The translations under genes and the position numbers were made by a program. A DNA stretch of 64,000 bases from Elymus sibiricus (lineage: Eukaryota; Streptophyta; Magnoliopsida; Poales; Poaceae): the NCBI GenBank assembly GCA_039707655.1, contig CM077668.1, forward strand, positions 65,365,086-65,429,085. Direction: 5' to 3'. The notes beneath the pieces are model-generated. The model saw only the letters and a program-made list of their open reading frames with translations. It was not told where the DNA came from and did no database searches. This document shows, piece after piece, positions 1-9,924 of the stretch. How positions within the stretch are numbered: position 1 is the first letter of the stretch; every line of letters begins with the position of its first letter.

Positions 1-1320
1 CGGCTATTTAAGCCGGTCGACTCGCTCCTCGCACGGCGAGGTGGGACTAAACCCCCTACCCCGCCAGGCCAACACGGATGTCAATCTACACTGGAAATCT
101 GAACAACCCGCCGGCGCAACACGAACTATCAGTTGGGGTCGTCTACACTGGAACTAACATCCAAATCCAAAATGATCGACGTGCATATGTTTGCATGTAT
201 TTGATGTTTTGAAAAATAGGATTTGTGGTTGTAAATGGAAAATTTTAAGGCCCTCCAGGACACTATCCGCGGGCGCGTCCGGGTGCGTCCGCGGACATTT
301 GAGGGACCAAATTTGTTCATTGTGGTTGTAGATGCTCTGAAAGCGTGAACAAAGTACCAAAGAGCAAAAACAATAAACACCAAGTGGAAATTCTTGGAAG
401 CGACCAATGATGCCAAATACGGATGCATGATATGCGAATGTATTTTTTTAACACAATGCAGACACAGATGCTCATACATACGTACATACACTTACCCCTA
501 TGAACACGCATGCACACACTATCCCTATGAGCACCTCTGAGAGACTGAGCTGGCAGATTGACAAAATCACCATAGACGCCTTTGCTGTCTACGGGAACGT
601 CTTCTCCCACTGAACGCACATCACTGGAAGGACTGGAATAAATCCAGGAAAATGCAAGCATGAGTGTCAAGTCTAGGATTTGAACCCTGGTGGGCTGGAA
701 TACCATTATCCTCCTAACCATCCAACTACAAGTCATTGTCCTCTTAACCATCCAACCACACATTGTTTCGCTCATACGAATATGTATTGGACCATATGGA
801 TGCATGGCATCACACTAACTGAGTAACGTATAATAGCAATACCACTAATTATGAGATAGCTGAAGAAAAGGAGAAATGTCTAGATTTAACCCATGGATAT
901 TTAATTTATGTTTTCATAAAATCTCTTTTAAAGGATGTTTAAAAAGAATTATACCGGTGTCTAATTATCTATGGTGCACGAGTCAGAAATGCACATAATG
1001 AGAACAAAATGTGCAATAAAAAAATCCAATGTTTTGTATCAATATACAAAATGTAATAAATTTGTCAATAAAATTAATACCAGTTTATTCTTTCACGGAG
1101 TGTCCGTCATAGTGCTATGATTTATGATATTGCAAATGCATGTTCATATAAAAATTATTTGTCAAAATCATATACTTAAGAACATGTATAAATGAAGACA
1201 TGTATGGCAGTACATCTAAAATCTAGCCGCACAGATGCGTGGGTCGCTCCGCATTTATGTTTACATATGCTACCAGTAGATTTTTTAAATGCCCGTGGCA
1301 ACGCACGGGCATTCTACTAG
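1..1320 (+). mobile_element. Right-hand part of a putative Helitron (3' terminus at 1320)
   Basis: The right end has the signature of a Helitron 3' terminus: a GC-rich hairpin (GCCCGTG at 1291-1297, GCACGGGC at 1303-1310), a short spacer, then CTAG at 1317-1320 followed by a T. Grass Helitrons typically end with such a hairpin and CTRR and insert before a T. No TC...AAA-type 5' terminus is visible between 1 and 1290, so the start is either upstream of the window or the element is truncated. The interior is noncoding. It includes an Au SINE and, around 240-345, a stretch rich in GTCCGCGGAC that resembles common Triticeae MITE sequence. The short open frames across 129-805 are not convincing proteins. 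Confidence 0.45.
443..773 (-). mobile_element. Au-type SINE with duplicated head
   Basis: Read on the minus strand this is an Au SINE, a tRNA-derived short retroposon of grasses. The 5' head (GAGCGAA at 767-773, then a TTGGATGG motif), an RNA polymerase III B-box-like GGTTCAAATCC at about 676-686, the body motif with CAGTGGGAGAAGACG and the CTCATAGGG motifs near the 3' end are all present. The 3' tail is the T-run at 443-449 on the plus strand. Candidate target duplications flank it: cgaatgta on the left and cgaatatgta on the right, similar but not identical. The head is partly duplicated: the TTGGATGGTTA(G/A)GAGGA motif occurs twice at about 710-760. SINEs have no coding capacity and depend on LINE machinery. 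Confidence 0.85.
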
Positions 1321-1424
1321 TTAAAATCAAGATCACAATGAGATGGTAAACTATAAAATCTTCCGGCACTTAAACAAATTTGTTGCAATTTAGAGTACTT
1401 CATCAAATTTTAATATGGCAGACA
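1321..1424. other. Short spacer between two Helitron termini
   Basis: About 100 bp of AT-rich DNA separates the CTAG end at 1320 from the TC start at 1425. I see no gene or recognisable motif in it. Confidence 0.4.
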
Positions 1425-2094
1425 TCTATCTATTATATTATTAAAACTAGCAGGGTGACCCGCCGCATTTCCGCGGCTAGACTATTCTTCTTACTGTGTT
1501 CTCTCTACCTATTTGCTTTCATAGTTCATACCATCCGTTGCTACATCTGTATTTATGTAAAAGATATGGATGTGCGACCACGAAAGACCGAACGATTCAG
1601 GTTCTATTTACTGACATGATAAACCATCTACTCTACTACTAATCTCTAGCTTTTTACTGGTTCACTTTTCTCATTTGTCAATATTTATATTTGCAACCAA
1701 TATTCCTTTAGGGTTTTTCACTTAGAAAATCTAAGCATCGATGGGTTGAACCCATACCTTGTCATAAGTTCCATCTTTCGCCTCGTCACTGACCATATTG
1801 CACTTGTCTTTTTTTATTTGTCCAAAGTCATACATTCATGGTCCATATATATGGCTCCATATATTCTCCTCTTAATGTAATTTCTATGTCTGTTTCTAGT
1901 ATAAACCTATGTAATATATGAATTGTGTGGAAATTTGCTAAAATATTCTCTAACTGGCATATGTCAGCTTGTTACTTCTGATTTGTGCCCTTTCTTTTGC
2001 ATTTAAGTATAGTTCTAAGAAAAATAAAATGATACATTACATATTGACATGAAATGGTCCTTCCTTTTTTGGGTAAAACATTCTTGATAATTTT
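1425..2094 (+). mobile_element. Putative Helitron 5' end and adjoining body
   Basis: The sequence begins TCTATC...ATTATTAAAACTAGCAGGGTG directly after an A, the arrangement seen at 5' ends of grass Helitrons (A|TC insertion junction and an AT-rich leader ending in a CTAGCAGGG block). No matching hairpin plus CTRR end could be found downstream, so the right boundary is unknown and may have been lost. The interior is noncoding and AT-rich. The only longish frame (1380-1619) crosses the terminus and has no recognisable protein features. Confidence 0.4.
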
Positions 2095-2398
2095 TGGTGT
2101 CCTGGACTAGGGGTATTCACCACGTCGTCTCCCGACCAGGTGGGTCGGACCGAGGACCCTCATGACAGTTCACTAATGGGCCACTTCGGAGAGTCCATGA
2201 TGTATACAAGGAAGATTCCACAAGACTTGACGCACAAGACAAGGACTCTTCTAACCCCTAGGCCTCTGGTGCATTATATAAACCGAGGCTAGTCTAGTCA
2301 ATACACGATCTTATATTCATTACAACAATCTCGTGGTAGATACCTGTACTCTGTACTATACCCCATATCAATACAGATTTGTGAACAAAGGGACGAAC
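2095..2398 (+). mobile_element. LTR-like fragment of an unplaced retrotransposon
   Basis: Begins TGGTGTCCTGGACTAGGGG, wording I recognise as the start of LTRs in Triticeae elements, with a TATATAAACC promoter-like motif at about 2275 and a stretch of LTR-like 3' sequence to about 2398. No second LTR, primer binding site or coding region is visible nearby, so this is a solo or truncated LTR. I did not find a convincing target duplication. The family name is not assigned. Confidence 0.4.
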
Positions 2399-3757
2399 AC
2401 CAAAAATAAAAAATAAAGGGACGAACGAACGAACACACCTGCTTCAAACAGAAGGGAAAGAGCGAGCGCGCTAGCTGGGCCGGCCCACGTGAGGCTGCTA
2501 CGAGCGCCAGCCAAGCGAACCGGCGCCTAAGGCACCGAAGAGGGGGTCTCTTAGGGGAACTCCTATGTGCCGCTCATTGCGGCGAATTGCCGAGCGGACG
2601 CACAGGCGACACCACCTGGGCCGGCCTATTAGCATAACACATTGAAAAATCCCAAAAATGAGTGCTCGAGGGAGGGATCGAACAAGCAACCTCCTATTGC
2701 TTACGGCACTCCTAGCCAACTGGATTAATGAGCTTTGTTGGTTTAATAAGGCGCGCAAAGCTAAAGGTAATGTTAGATCCGAACATTTTGTCAAATTCCA
2801 AACCCGAACATTATTTTGAAAAAAGTATTTTTTTTAAAAAGCGAACACTTTTCAAATTGGAGAAGAAAAATAAAAAAACTCGATTTTTTTTGAATATGTG
2901 AACAAATTTTTGATAAACTGAATTTTTTTTGAAAATCACGAACATTTTTTGAATATGTGAACAAATTTTTGATAAAGGGAACATTTTTTGAAACTCTGAA
3001 CAAAAATTTGGAAACGCGAATTTTTTTTGAATTCGTGAGCAATTTTTGAAACGAGAACATTTTTCAAACTCAGAACAAAATTTGAAAATGAGAACATTTT
3101 TTAAATTTTCGAACTTTTTTTGGAAAATATGAACATTTTTTATGAAATCACGAACATTTTTTTAAACTGTGAAATATTCTTCAAAAAACCAAAAAGGAAC
3201 ATGAGAAAATATGCAGAAAAAATGAAAAAATAAGATGAAAAACAATGAAAAAAAAACAGTAAGAAAACCAAACAAGCAGTAAAGAAACAGAACAGGAAAA
3301 ACTCAGTTAAAAAAACCGGAGAAAATCTTCCAGAACGGCCCTAAACAGGAAGCCTGTGCTAGCGTTCAGTGGGCCGGCCCACTCTGCTCGCGCCTGTGCG
3401 ATTCGTTAGCAATTTGAGGCAACGTGCGTCATCTAAGAAATTCCCTGGCTTAGAGCGAGTACATTTCTCAAATACACAATATACATTTTTTTCATAAAAA
3501 AACATGTTTTGAATACTTTGTCGAATACATGGTCAATATTTTTTTCAAATAGATGCTGCACATTTTTTAATGGCAATAAAAATCTTTTTGAGACTACGTG
3601 ATTTTTTTAATATTGCACAAATATTTTTAATTTTTTCAAGGACATGTTTTTAAACACGTGAGTATTTCTTTTAAAATGTCATGTATATTGTTAATGGCAA
3701 TAAATATATTTTGAATACATGGTAAAAAAATTGAAATACACGTTGAAGTATTTTCTA
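2399..3757. repeat. AT-rich degenerate repeat block
   Basis: Most of this stretch is built from variants of GAACATTTTTTGAA and A-rich runs, densest at 2790-3190. Two similar inward-facing GC-rich segments with GGGCCGGCCCAC lie near 2476 and 3369 and flank the AT-rich core, suggesting an unclassified transposon with weak inverted repeats. Open frames here are low-complexity Phe/Ser/Lys strings and not genes. The same composition resumes at 5487, because the Mutator-like element at 3758-5486 inserted into it. Confidence 0.5.
2662..2735 (-). other. tRNA-like sequence (tRNA relic or SINE-like promoter)
   Basis: On the minus strand the order is GCTCATTAATCCAGTTGG, which resembles a tRNA D-arm/A box, then TTGTTCGATCC, which resembles the T-loop/B box. 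Spacing is about right for a tRNA, but I cannot fold a full cloverleaf with a credible acceptor stem. It could be a tRNA relic or part of a SINE-like unit within the AT-rich repeat. Confidence 0.3.
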
Positions 3758-3965
3758 GGGTAAATTTGATATATGCCACTACAAAGTTTCCAGTTTTGAA
3801 ATATGCCATTGCTATTTTTTGATTTGGAAACATGCCACTACAAAGTTCACATGCTTTGAAATATGCCACTGCATACCGTTTTGGAGGATTAGACACCATA
3901 ACACGTACGTATTCTCCTTCATATTTGGTACATGGACAAAGTTGCCCTTGGGCCAAGTCAACAAC
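3758..3965 (+). repeat. Left terminal inverted repeat of the Mutator-like element
   Basis: About 208 bp, pairing with 5276-5486 in inverted orientation at roughly 88 percent identity by eye. It contains an internal period: ATATGCCACT(A/G)CAAAGTT occurs several times. Confidence 0.88.
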
Positions 3966-4556
3966 ACATCACGATCCCCATTTCCTCTCATCTTTCTCAC
4001 CTGTATATGTATTTGCCTGTTCGTCCCGCCGCCGCGTCTCCTGCTCTTGGCCGACGCACCTCCGCTGCTTCCTGTCCGCCGTTGCGCCGCCGCTGCTCTT
4101 GGCCTACTCCTCCTCCAGGTATGTTCCCACCGCCCCTTCCCAGCTCTCCTGACCGACGCCCCCTGCTCTTATCCTCTCCCCTTTGTAAACCTAGACCTAG
4201 GTGAGAGACATGGAGGCATCCAGTGGCGATGGGGGTGGTTGCAGGAGCATGTGATTCCTCACAGATCTGCGTGTGGAGCATGGAAGAATCCATCCCCATC
4301 CCCCCTTCCTCGTGAGTTTACCAATCCTCTCAAGTATGATAATTAGTTGTAAACTTTAGTTGCTATTTGTCTGTGTGACCATTTTTTGTTGAACTATTCT
4401 TTCTTGTTTTATAGGATTGGGCAGCCTGATTTGTTTGCACTGGATCTTAAAATTGAATCTTTTAGCACTAACCATCCATCGGGCTTGAAATCTTACTTCA
4501 AGGGCAGAGTGTTGAAATAGTTAATCCTAATCGGAACAGCAAGCAGAAGCACAGGC

Positions 4557-4690
4557 AGATGTTGTCAATTTTGCTGTCAATTTGAAGTACAAGATCCTAA
4601 TTTTGCTGTCAATTTTGGAGTACAAGCATATCCTAATGGGTTGCTGTCAATTTTGGAGTACAAGCAGATCCTGATTTTACTGTCATCTAC
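4557..4690 (+). repeat. Minisatellite inside the Mutator-like element
   Basis: Imperfect tandem copies of a unit containing TTGCTGTCAATTTTGGAGTAC followed by AAGCA(G/T)ATCCT. Four or so copies of about 30-45 bp are visible. It is noncoding. Confidence 0.6.
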
Positions 4691-5275
4691 ACCTACGCAT
4701 CATCATTCAAGTACAAGAAGATGCTGTCAATTTTGCTCCATGTCGCTACATGCTTCAGGTCTTGCATCTGCTCAACACTGCTACAGCTTAAGGCTTTCTG
4801 GTGGTGCACACGCACAGCTGCCGCACGAAGGCATGCACCGGAGCATGCTACGCTTTGCCGCAACACGCATCACCGCCTGGCCGCCTTGCCGCCGTTCTCG
4901 GCCGTCGTCATCGTCGCCAGCACCGAGTACCAGCGGGGAGCAGTGAATGAGGTGCCGCACGCGACGTGCACACGCCTTGCTGCCATGCCGCCGTTCCGCC
5001 CAGAGTGCTACCCTTCGCTGTCAGACGCATCGCCGTTGTGCCGCCGTTCTTGGCCATCGTCGGCATCGCCAACACCGAGCACCAGCGGCGAGCGGTGAAT
5101 GGCTAGGTGTGCAGAACAGAGGTGTCGGGCGAGAGCGGCGCTCGGGGCCAGCAGCTATGAGGAAGTGGAGAAGCTCGCGGCTGTGAGCAGCACCGCCGGC
5201 GGCGGCGGCGGCGGGGAGTAGCGGAGGGCCAGGCTGATTTGAGACAGATGAGAAGGATAAGGGAATCGGGAGTGG

Positions 5276-5486
5276 CAGCTGTTGACTTGGCCCGAGGGGC
5301 AGCTTTGTCCATGTATAAAATACAAAAGGAAATACATACCCCTTAGGGAGTCTAATCCTCCAAACCAGTATGTAATGGCATATTTCAAAGCATGTGAACT
5401 TTGCAGTGGCATGTTTCCAAATCAAAGAATAGTAATGGCATATTTCAAAACTGGAAACTTTGTAGTGGCATATATCAAATTTACCC
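5276..5486 (-). repeat. Right terminal inverted repeat of the Mutator-like element
   Basis: Inverted partner of 3758-3965. It ends AAATTTACCC at 5486, followed at once by the second copy of the 9 bp target duplication. Confidence 0.88.
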
Positions 5487-6185
5487 TATTTTCTAATAGC
5501 AATAATTTTTTTTTAAAACTATGCAAACATTTTTTTACATTGTATTAACATTTTTTTATGTGTCACAACCTTTATTTTGTAACGTGGGAACATTTCTTTA
5601 AGATGTCACTTACATTTTTTAAATGGTACAAGGAAAAAGAATTACTATGCAAAACATTTTGTTACATTGTATACACATTTTTTTGAAACATAGAACATTT
5701 TATCATTTTCACGAACTTGTTTTAAAAAATCTATGAGCATTTTTTAGTTGTGCTAACTTTTTTGATACTGTGTTAACATATTTCAAATTCATGGTTTTAT
5801 TTTTTTAAGTAAATTTAAGTTTTGAAATACATTCATTTAAAATATAAAAAAATAAAAAAGGAAAAAGAATAAAAAATGAACTTAGCGTGTCGTCAGCGTG
5901 ACGACCCACGTCCCTACTGGGCCAGCGCACCACCGACTCCATGTAGTGTGCTCGGCAAGGCAGCCATCTATCTCGCTTTAAGCAAGGCATAGGCGCGCTC
6001 GTGGCCAACCGTGAGTTTGACCAGCTCACAACCATGGCCACCGCGCTGCTTAACAACCAAGGATGATGTCCCGTCGACCGACCGGCGTTCTAGACTCCTT
6101 GTGACAATAATGTGATTGGTAAATTAGCAAGGAGTCTTCATGTTAATTAGTTCTTTGATCAAATTGTGAATCCATAAGGCGTAAG
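5487..6185. other. AT-rich repeat continuation and unclassified DNA
   Basis: From 5487 to about 5880 the AT-rich repeat interrupted by the Mutator-like element continues. From 5880 to 6185 the sequence is of mixed composition with no gene I can support; the frame at 5805-6056 has no known domain. The segment ends at the A-tail of a LINE inserted on the minus strand. Confidence 0.4.
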
Positions 6186-6221
6186 TTTTTTTTAGGAAAT
6201 GCCATCATGGCTTGCTTTATT

Positions 6222-6424
6222 TCATCTAAAAATAGATACATCATCTACAATAAAACTACAAATTAAAGAGGGAGGGTTCTCCATCCACGCACCTCGAGGT
6301 TCAACCCTAGCCCTACTAGCTAGTTCACGAGCCAGACGATTTGTCTCTCATGCATAATAATCAAAAATAACATGGCCCATATTATTACAAAAATCAAATC
6401 AATTATTAAGAATAGGGGCCGCTA
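6222..6424 (-). pseudogene. C-terminal piece of LINE RNase H-like domain
   Basis: The minus-strand translation reads ETNRLARELASRARVEPRG and then ENPPSLICSFIVDD before a stop at 6222-6224. This matches the C-terminal pattern of plant RNase H (RVT_3) proteins, a RExNxxAHxLA motif followed by a PP..I....D tail. An AATAAA signal follows about 5 bases after the stop. Upstream coding was separated by the 23.4 kb insertion of element A. It is a relic with no function expected. Confidence 0.6.
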
Positions 6425-8154
6425 CTGCGTGTTGTAGAACGCAGCAGAAAACAAAAATTTCCGGTATAGCGAGCACGCTCATGAACACTATGAAGATGCA
6501 TACAAGGTTTGGATCTGATCATTACCGACTCATAGCGCAGCGGAAGTAGAGTCGATGTAGATTGTCGGTACAGATCCCCGCAGCTAGGATTTACAACCTC
6601 CCAACCGCGAGGATATACTCCCTCATCAGCCCCTCGGACAGCCCTTCGGGAGGCGGTCGGACAGTCCCCCGTATGGTGTCACGGACAGCCCTTCGGGAGG
6701 CACTCACAGAAACTCGGACGGTCACTCGGACAGCCCTTCAGGAGGCACTTTCGAACAGCCCCTCGGCCAAAAAAGATCGAACCTACGACCTCTCTACGGG
6801 GTTGCACACATACGGTATCATCTATCCGGCAGGGCTTCGCCGTCCAGAACTAGTTCCCACCGGAACCCAGATAGCCTTTCGGCTCTACGAAACTATTTCG
6901 TGGGGAGGGAGAGAGAAGGCCAGATCATGCATGGCATTTGTATGTGAGAAAGAGTGAGTGTGGAGAATGCCTCTCCACCTCTGTTTATAGGAAAACCCAA
7001 GGGGTAGGGTGGCTCTCATCCATCAATGTCATCCCCAAGATATTTTGGGACAAAGCCCAAAAAGGTGGCTTTCCATAAAGTAACCATAAAGTGATTTTCA
7101 CTATTCACAGAAACATTTTTCCGCGACCGTTAAATCCGAAAATAGTTCTGTAGGCCTTAAAACATTTCCAGTACCCACTAAAATAATTTTGGAAGCGTTC
7201 AGAAACAATTCCGGATTAGTCATTTTCATCTGCGAAAAGCAACCAAAGCGGTTCCGGCAGCTCCGGAACATTTCCGGGTTTTTTCTCCGGAAAAATCCCA
7301 GAAGTTCCCAGAACAATTCTGGCACCCTCCAAGAATTTCCAGGCGTGTGCCGAAACCAATTTGACTTAATGGTATACCCCAAAAAACTTTTCAGTTTTAC
7401 CGAAACTATTCCGGTGTTCTCTCTCCGGAACTCTTTCGTTGTCTCCAAAACTTTTCCGGTTAATTTCTCTCAGACTCTCTGTCTAGTATTCAGCAGATAG
7501 ATGACCCTTAAGCGTGTGACCCTATAGGTTTGATGAAGCATAGACATGACCAGAACACTTTCCGATCAATGATCAACATCGGAGCCGTGGACACCCATAT
7601 TGACCCCTATACCCACACGAATAAATATTCGAGTGAACCTCCAGTTGCCGTGTGCTATTCCTGTTGCTTCGCGATATGTTATAAACACCCGAGGTGAGAC
7701 TTATCAGCATCCCCGTGGATCAACAACTTGTCTACTATGCCAGTTACCTCGTTACCGGTTTTGTTCTCTTTTCTCGTTCCCGTGTTCCGGCATCCCCGTG
7801 ATCAAATCACAATGTGTCTGGCCAGACGATGATGGATACCATAACACCGAGAGGGCCTAGAGATATCTCTCCATCGTCGGAGGAGCAAATCCCAATCTTG
7901 AGCCATCAAGTTACTTGTCATACTTTTCCATGAACCCGTAAGCCGCCGTAATAGCCACCCATTTACGGATGACGTTTAACAAACCCCAAAGTTCATGAAT
8001 CAAGCATGAAGAAACTCGATACTCTCATGGTCTAAGGAATTATGCAAACGTAAACTTTCTCTGTGTTATTAACCATTAACTTGTGACGAATGTATCTCAT
8101 AGCATAACATCAATTCGGGTCGATTCAACACAAGTGTTCTTCTAACAATGTGCC

Positions 8155-9924
8155 TGATGGAAATATGCCCTAGAGGCAATAATAAAGTTGTTATTATTTT
8201 ATATTTCCTTGTTCATGATAAAGGTTTATTATTCATGCTAGAATTGTATTGACCGGAAACTTAAATACATGTGTGAATACATAAACAAATACCGTGTCCC
8301 TAGTGAGCCTCTACTAGACTAGCTCGTTGATCAAAGATGGTTAAGGTTTCCTAACCATAGACATGAGATGTCATTTGATAACGGGATCACATCATTAGGA
8401 GAATGATGTGATGGACAAGACCCATCTGTTAGCTTAGCATATGATCGTTCTGTTTATTGCTACTGCTTTCTTGAATGTCAAATACATGTTCCTCCGACCA
8501 TGAGATCATGCAACTCCCGGATACCGGAGGAATACCTTGTGTGCTATCAAACGTCACAACGTAACTGGGTGATCATAAAGATGCTCTACAGGTATCTCCG
8601 AAGGTGTCTGTTGAGTTGACTTGGATCGAGACTGGGATTTGTCACTCCGTGTTTCGGAGAGGTATCTCTGGGCCTTCTCGGTAATGGACATCATAAGAAG
8701 CTTGCAAGCAAAGTGACTAAGGAGTTAGTTACGGGATGATGTATTACGGAACGAGTAAAGAGACTTGCCGGTAATGAGATTGAACTAGGTATCGAGATAC
8801 GGACGATCGAATCTCGGGCAAGTAACATATCGACGGACAAAGGGAATTACGTATGTTGTCATTGCGGTTCGACCGATAAGATCTTCGTGGAATATGTAGG
8901 AACCAATATGGGCATCCAGGTTCCGCTATTGATTATTGACCGGAGAGGCGTCTCGGTCATGTCTACATCATTTCCGAACCCGTAGGGTCCGCACGCTTAA
9001 CGTTCGTTGACGATATAGTGTTATATGAGTTATGTGAATTGGTAACCGAATGTTGTTCGGAGTCCCGGATGAGATCCCGGACGTCACGAGGAGTCTCCGA
9101 ATGGTCGAGAGGTAAAGATTTATATATGGGAAGTCATATTTTGGGTTCCGGAAAAAGGTGCAGTTTTTTCGGTATTGTACCGGGAAGCTTCCAGAAGGTT
9201 CCGGAGGATTCCGGAGGGGTCCGGAAGTCCACAAGTGGGTCCACCACATCCCAAGGGCTGGCATGGGCTAAGGGGAGGCGCCCTGGCCTTATTGGGCCAG
9301 GCGCACCAAGTCCTCAAAAGCCCACGCAGCTAGGGAAGGAAAAAAGGAGAGTCCTAGTAGGAATAGGATTGGACTTTGGAGTCCAAGTCCACGTGTGTAC
9401 TATTCACGTGGTACTGTTCACGTGGTAATATTCACGTGGTACTGTTCACGTGGCACTATTCCTTCTACTCGAAGCCCCTACACATATATAAATAGAGGAG
9501 AGGGGGCGCCCCAAACAAGCCACAACATTGTCTTAGCCGTGTGCGGCGCCCCCCTCCACAGTTCCGTCCCTCGGTCATATTTTCGCAGTACTTGGGCGAA
9601 GCCCTGTGGAGATAGCATCACCATCACCGTCACCACGCCGTCGTGCTGCCGGAACTCATCCACTACCTCGCCGTCTTGCTGGATCAAGAAGTCAAGGACG
9701 TCACCGAGCTGAACGTGTGCTGAACGTGGAGGTGCCGTACGTTCGGTGCTCGGTCGGTTGGATCGTGAAGTTGTTCGACGACATCAACCGCGTTGTTCTA
9801 ACGCTTCCGCTTACGGTCTACGAGGGTACGTAGACACACTCCCCCTCTCGTAGCTATGCATCTCCATGGATAGATCTTGCGTGTGCGTAGAAATTTTTTG
9901 TTTTCCATGCAACGTTCCCCAACA
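8155..9924 (+). mobile_element. Angela-type solo LTR 1
   Basis: A full-length 1770 bp LTR beginning TGATGGAAATATGCCCTAGA and ending CAACGTTCCCCAACA. Target duplication GTGCC is at 8150-8154 and 9925-9929. No internal sequence remains, so this is a solo LTR left by recombination between the two LTRs of a full element. The uninterrupted site is visible in the homologous LTRs at about 18955 and 35106. A TATAAATA promoter motif is at 9487-9494. The short frames inside are not genes. Confidence 0.94.
9390..9494 (+). promoter_or_regulatory. Five-copy CACGTG (G-box) array upstream of an LTR TATA box
   Basis: CACGTG occurs at 9390, 9405, 9419, 9433 and 9447, spaced 15, 14, 14 and 14 bp, about 35 bp before TATAAATA at 9487-9494. 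CACGTG is the core recognised by plant bZIP and bHLH factors. The array lies in the U3 part of an Angela-type LTR. Regulatory activity is inferred only. Confidence 0.6.

Larger units (their letters stand above)
3758..5486. mobile_element. Non-autonomous Mutator-like element with GC-rich cargo
   Basis: Both ends carry long terminal inverted repeats starting GGGTAAATTTGATATATGCC. The element is flanked by a perfect 9 bp direct repeat TATTTTCTA (3749-3757 and 5487-5495), the target duplication size of Mutator superfamily elements. No MURA-like transposase is visible, so it would need to be moved in trans. The 1.3 kb between the repeats is GC-rich, unlike the AT-rich surroundings. It contains possible splice-like sites (CAG|GTATGTTCC near 4118; a TATAG|GATTGGG acceptor-like site near 4414), as expected of captured gene pieces (Pack-MULE), but I do not recognise a source gene and the frames (for example 3819-4346, 4641-4946) lack known domains. 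Confidence 0.9.

Noticed and set aside
2791..3060. Phe/Lys/Ser-rich minus-strand frame
   Set aside because: Low-complexity translation of GAACATTTTTTGAA-type repeats.
3819..4346. Host gene starting in the Mutator left repeat
   Set aside because: The frame begins in the terminal inverted repeat and shows no known domain; treated as element cargo.
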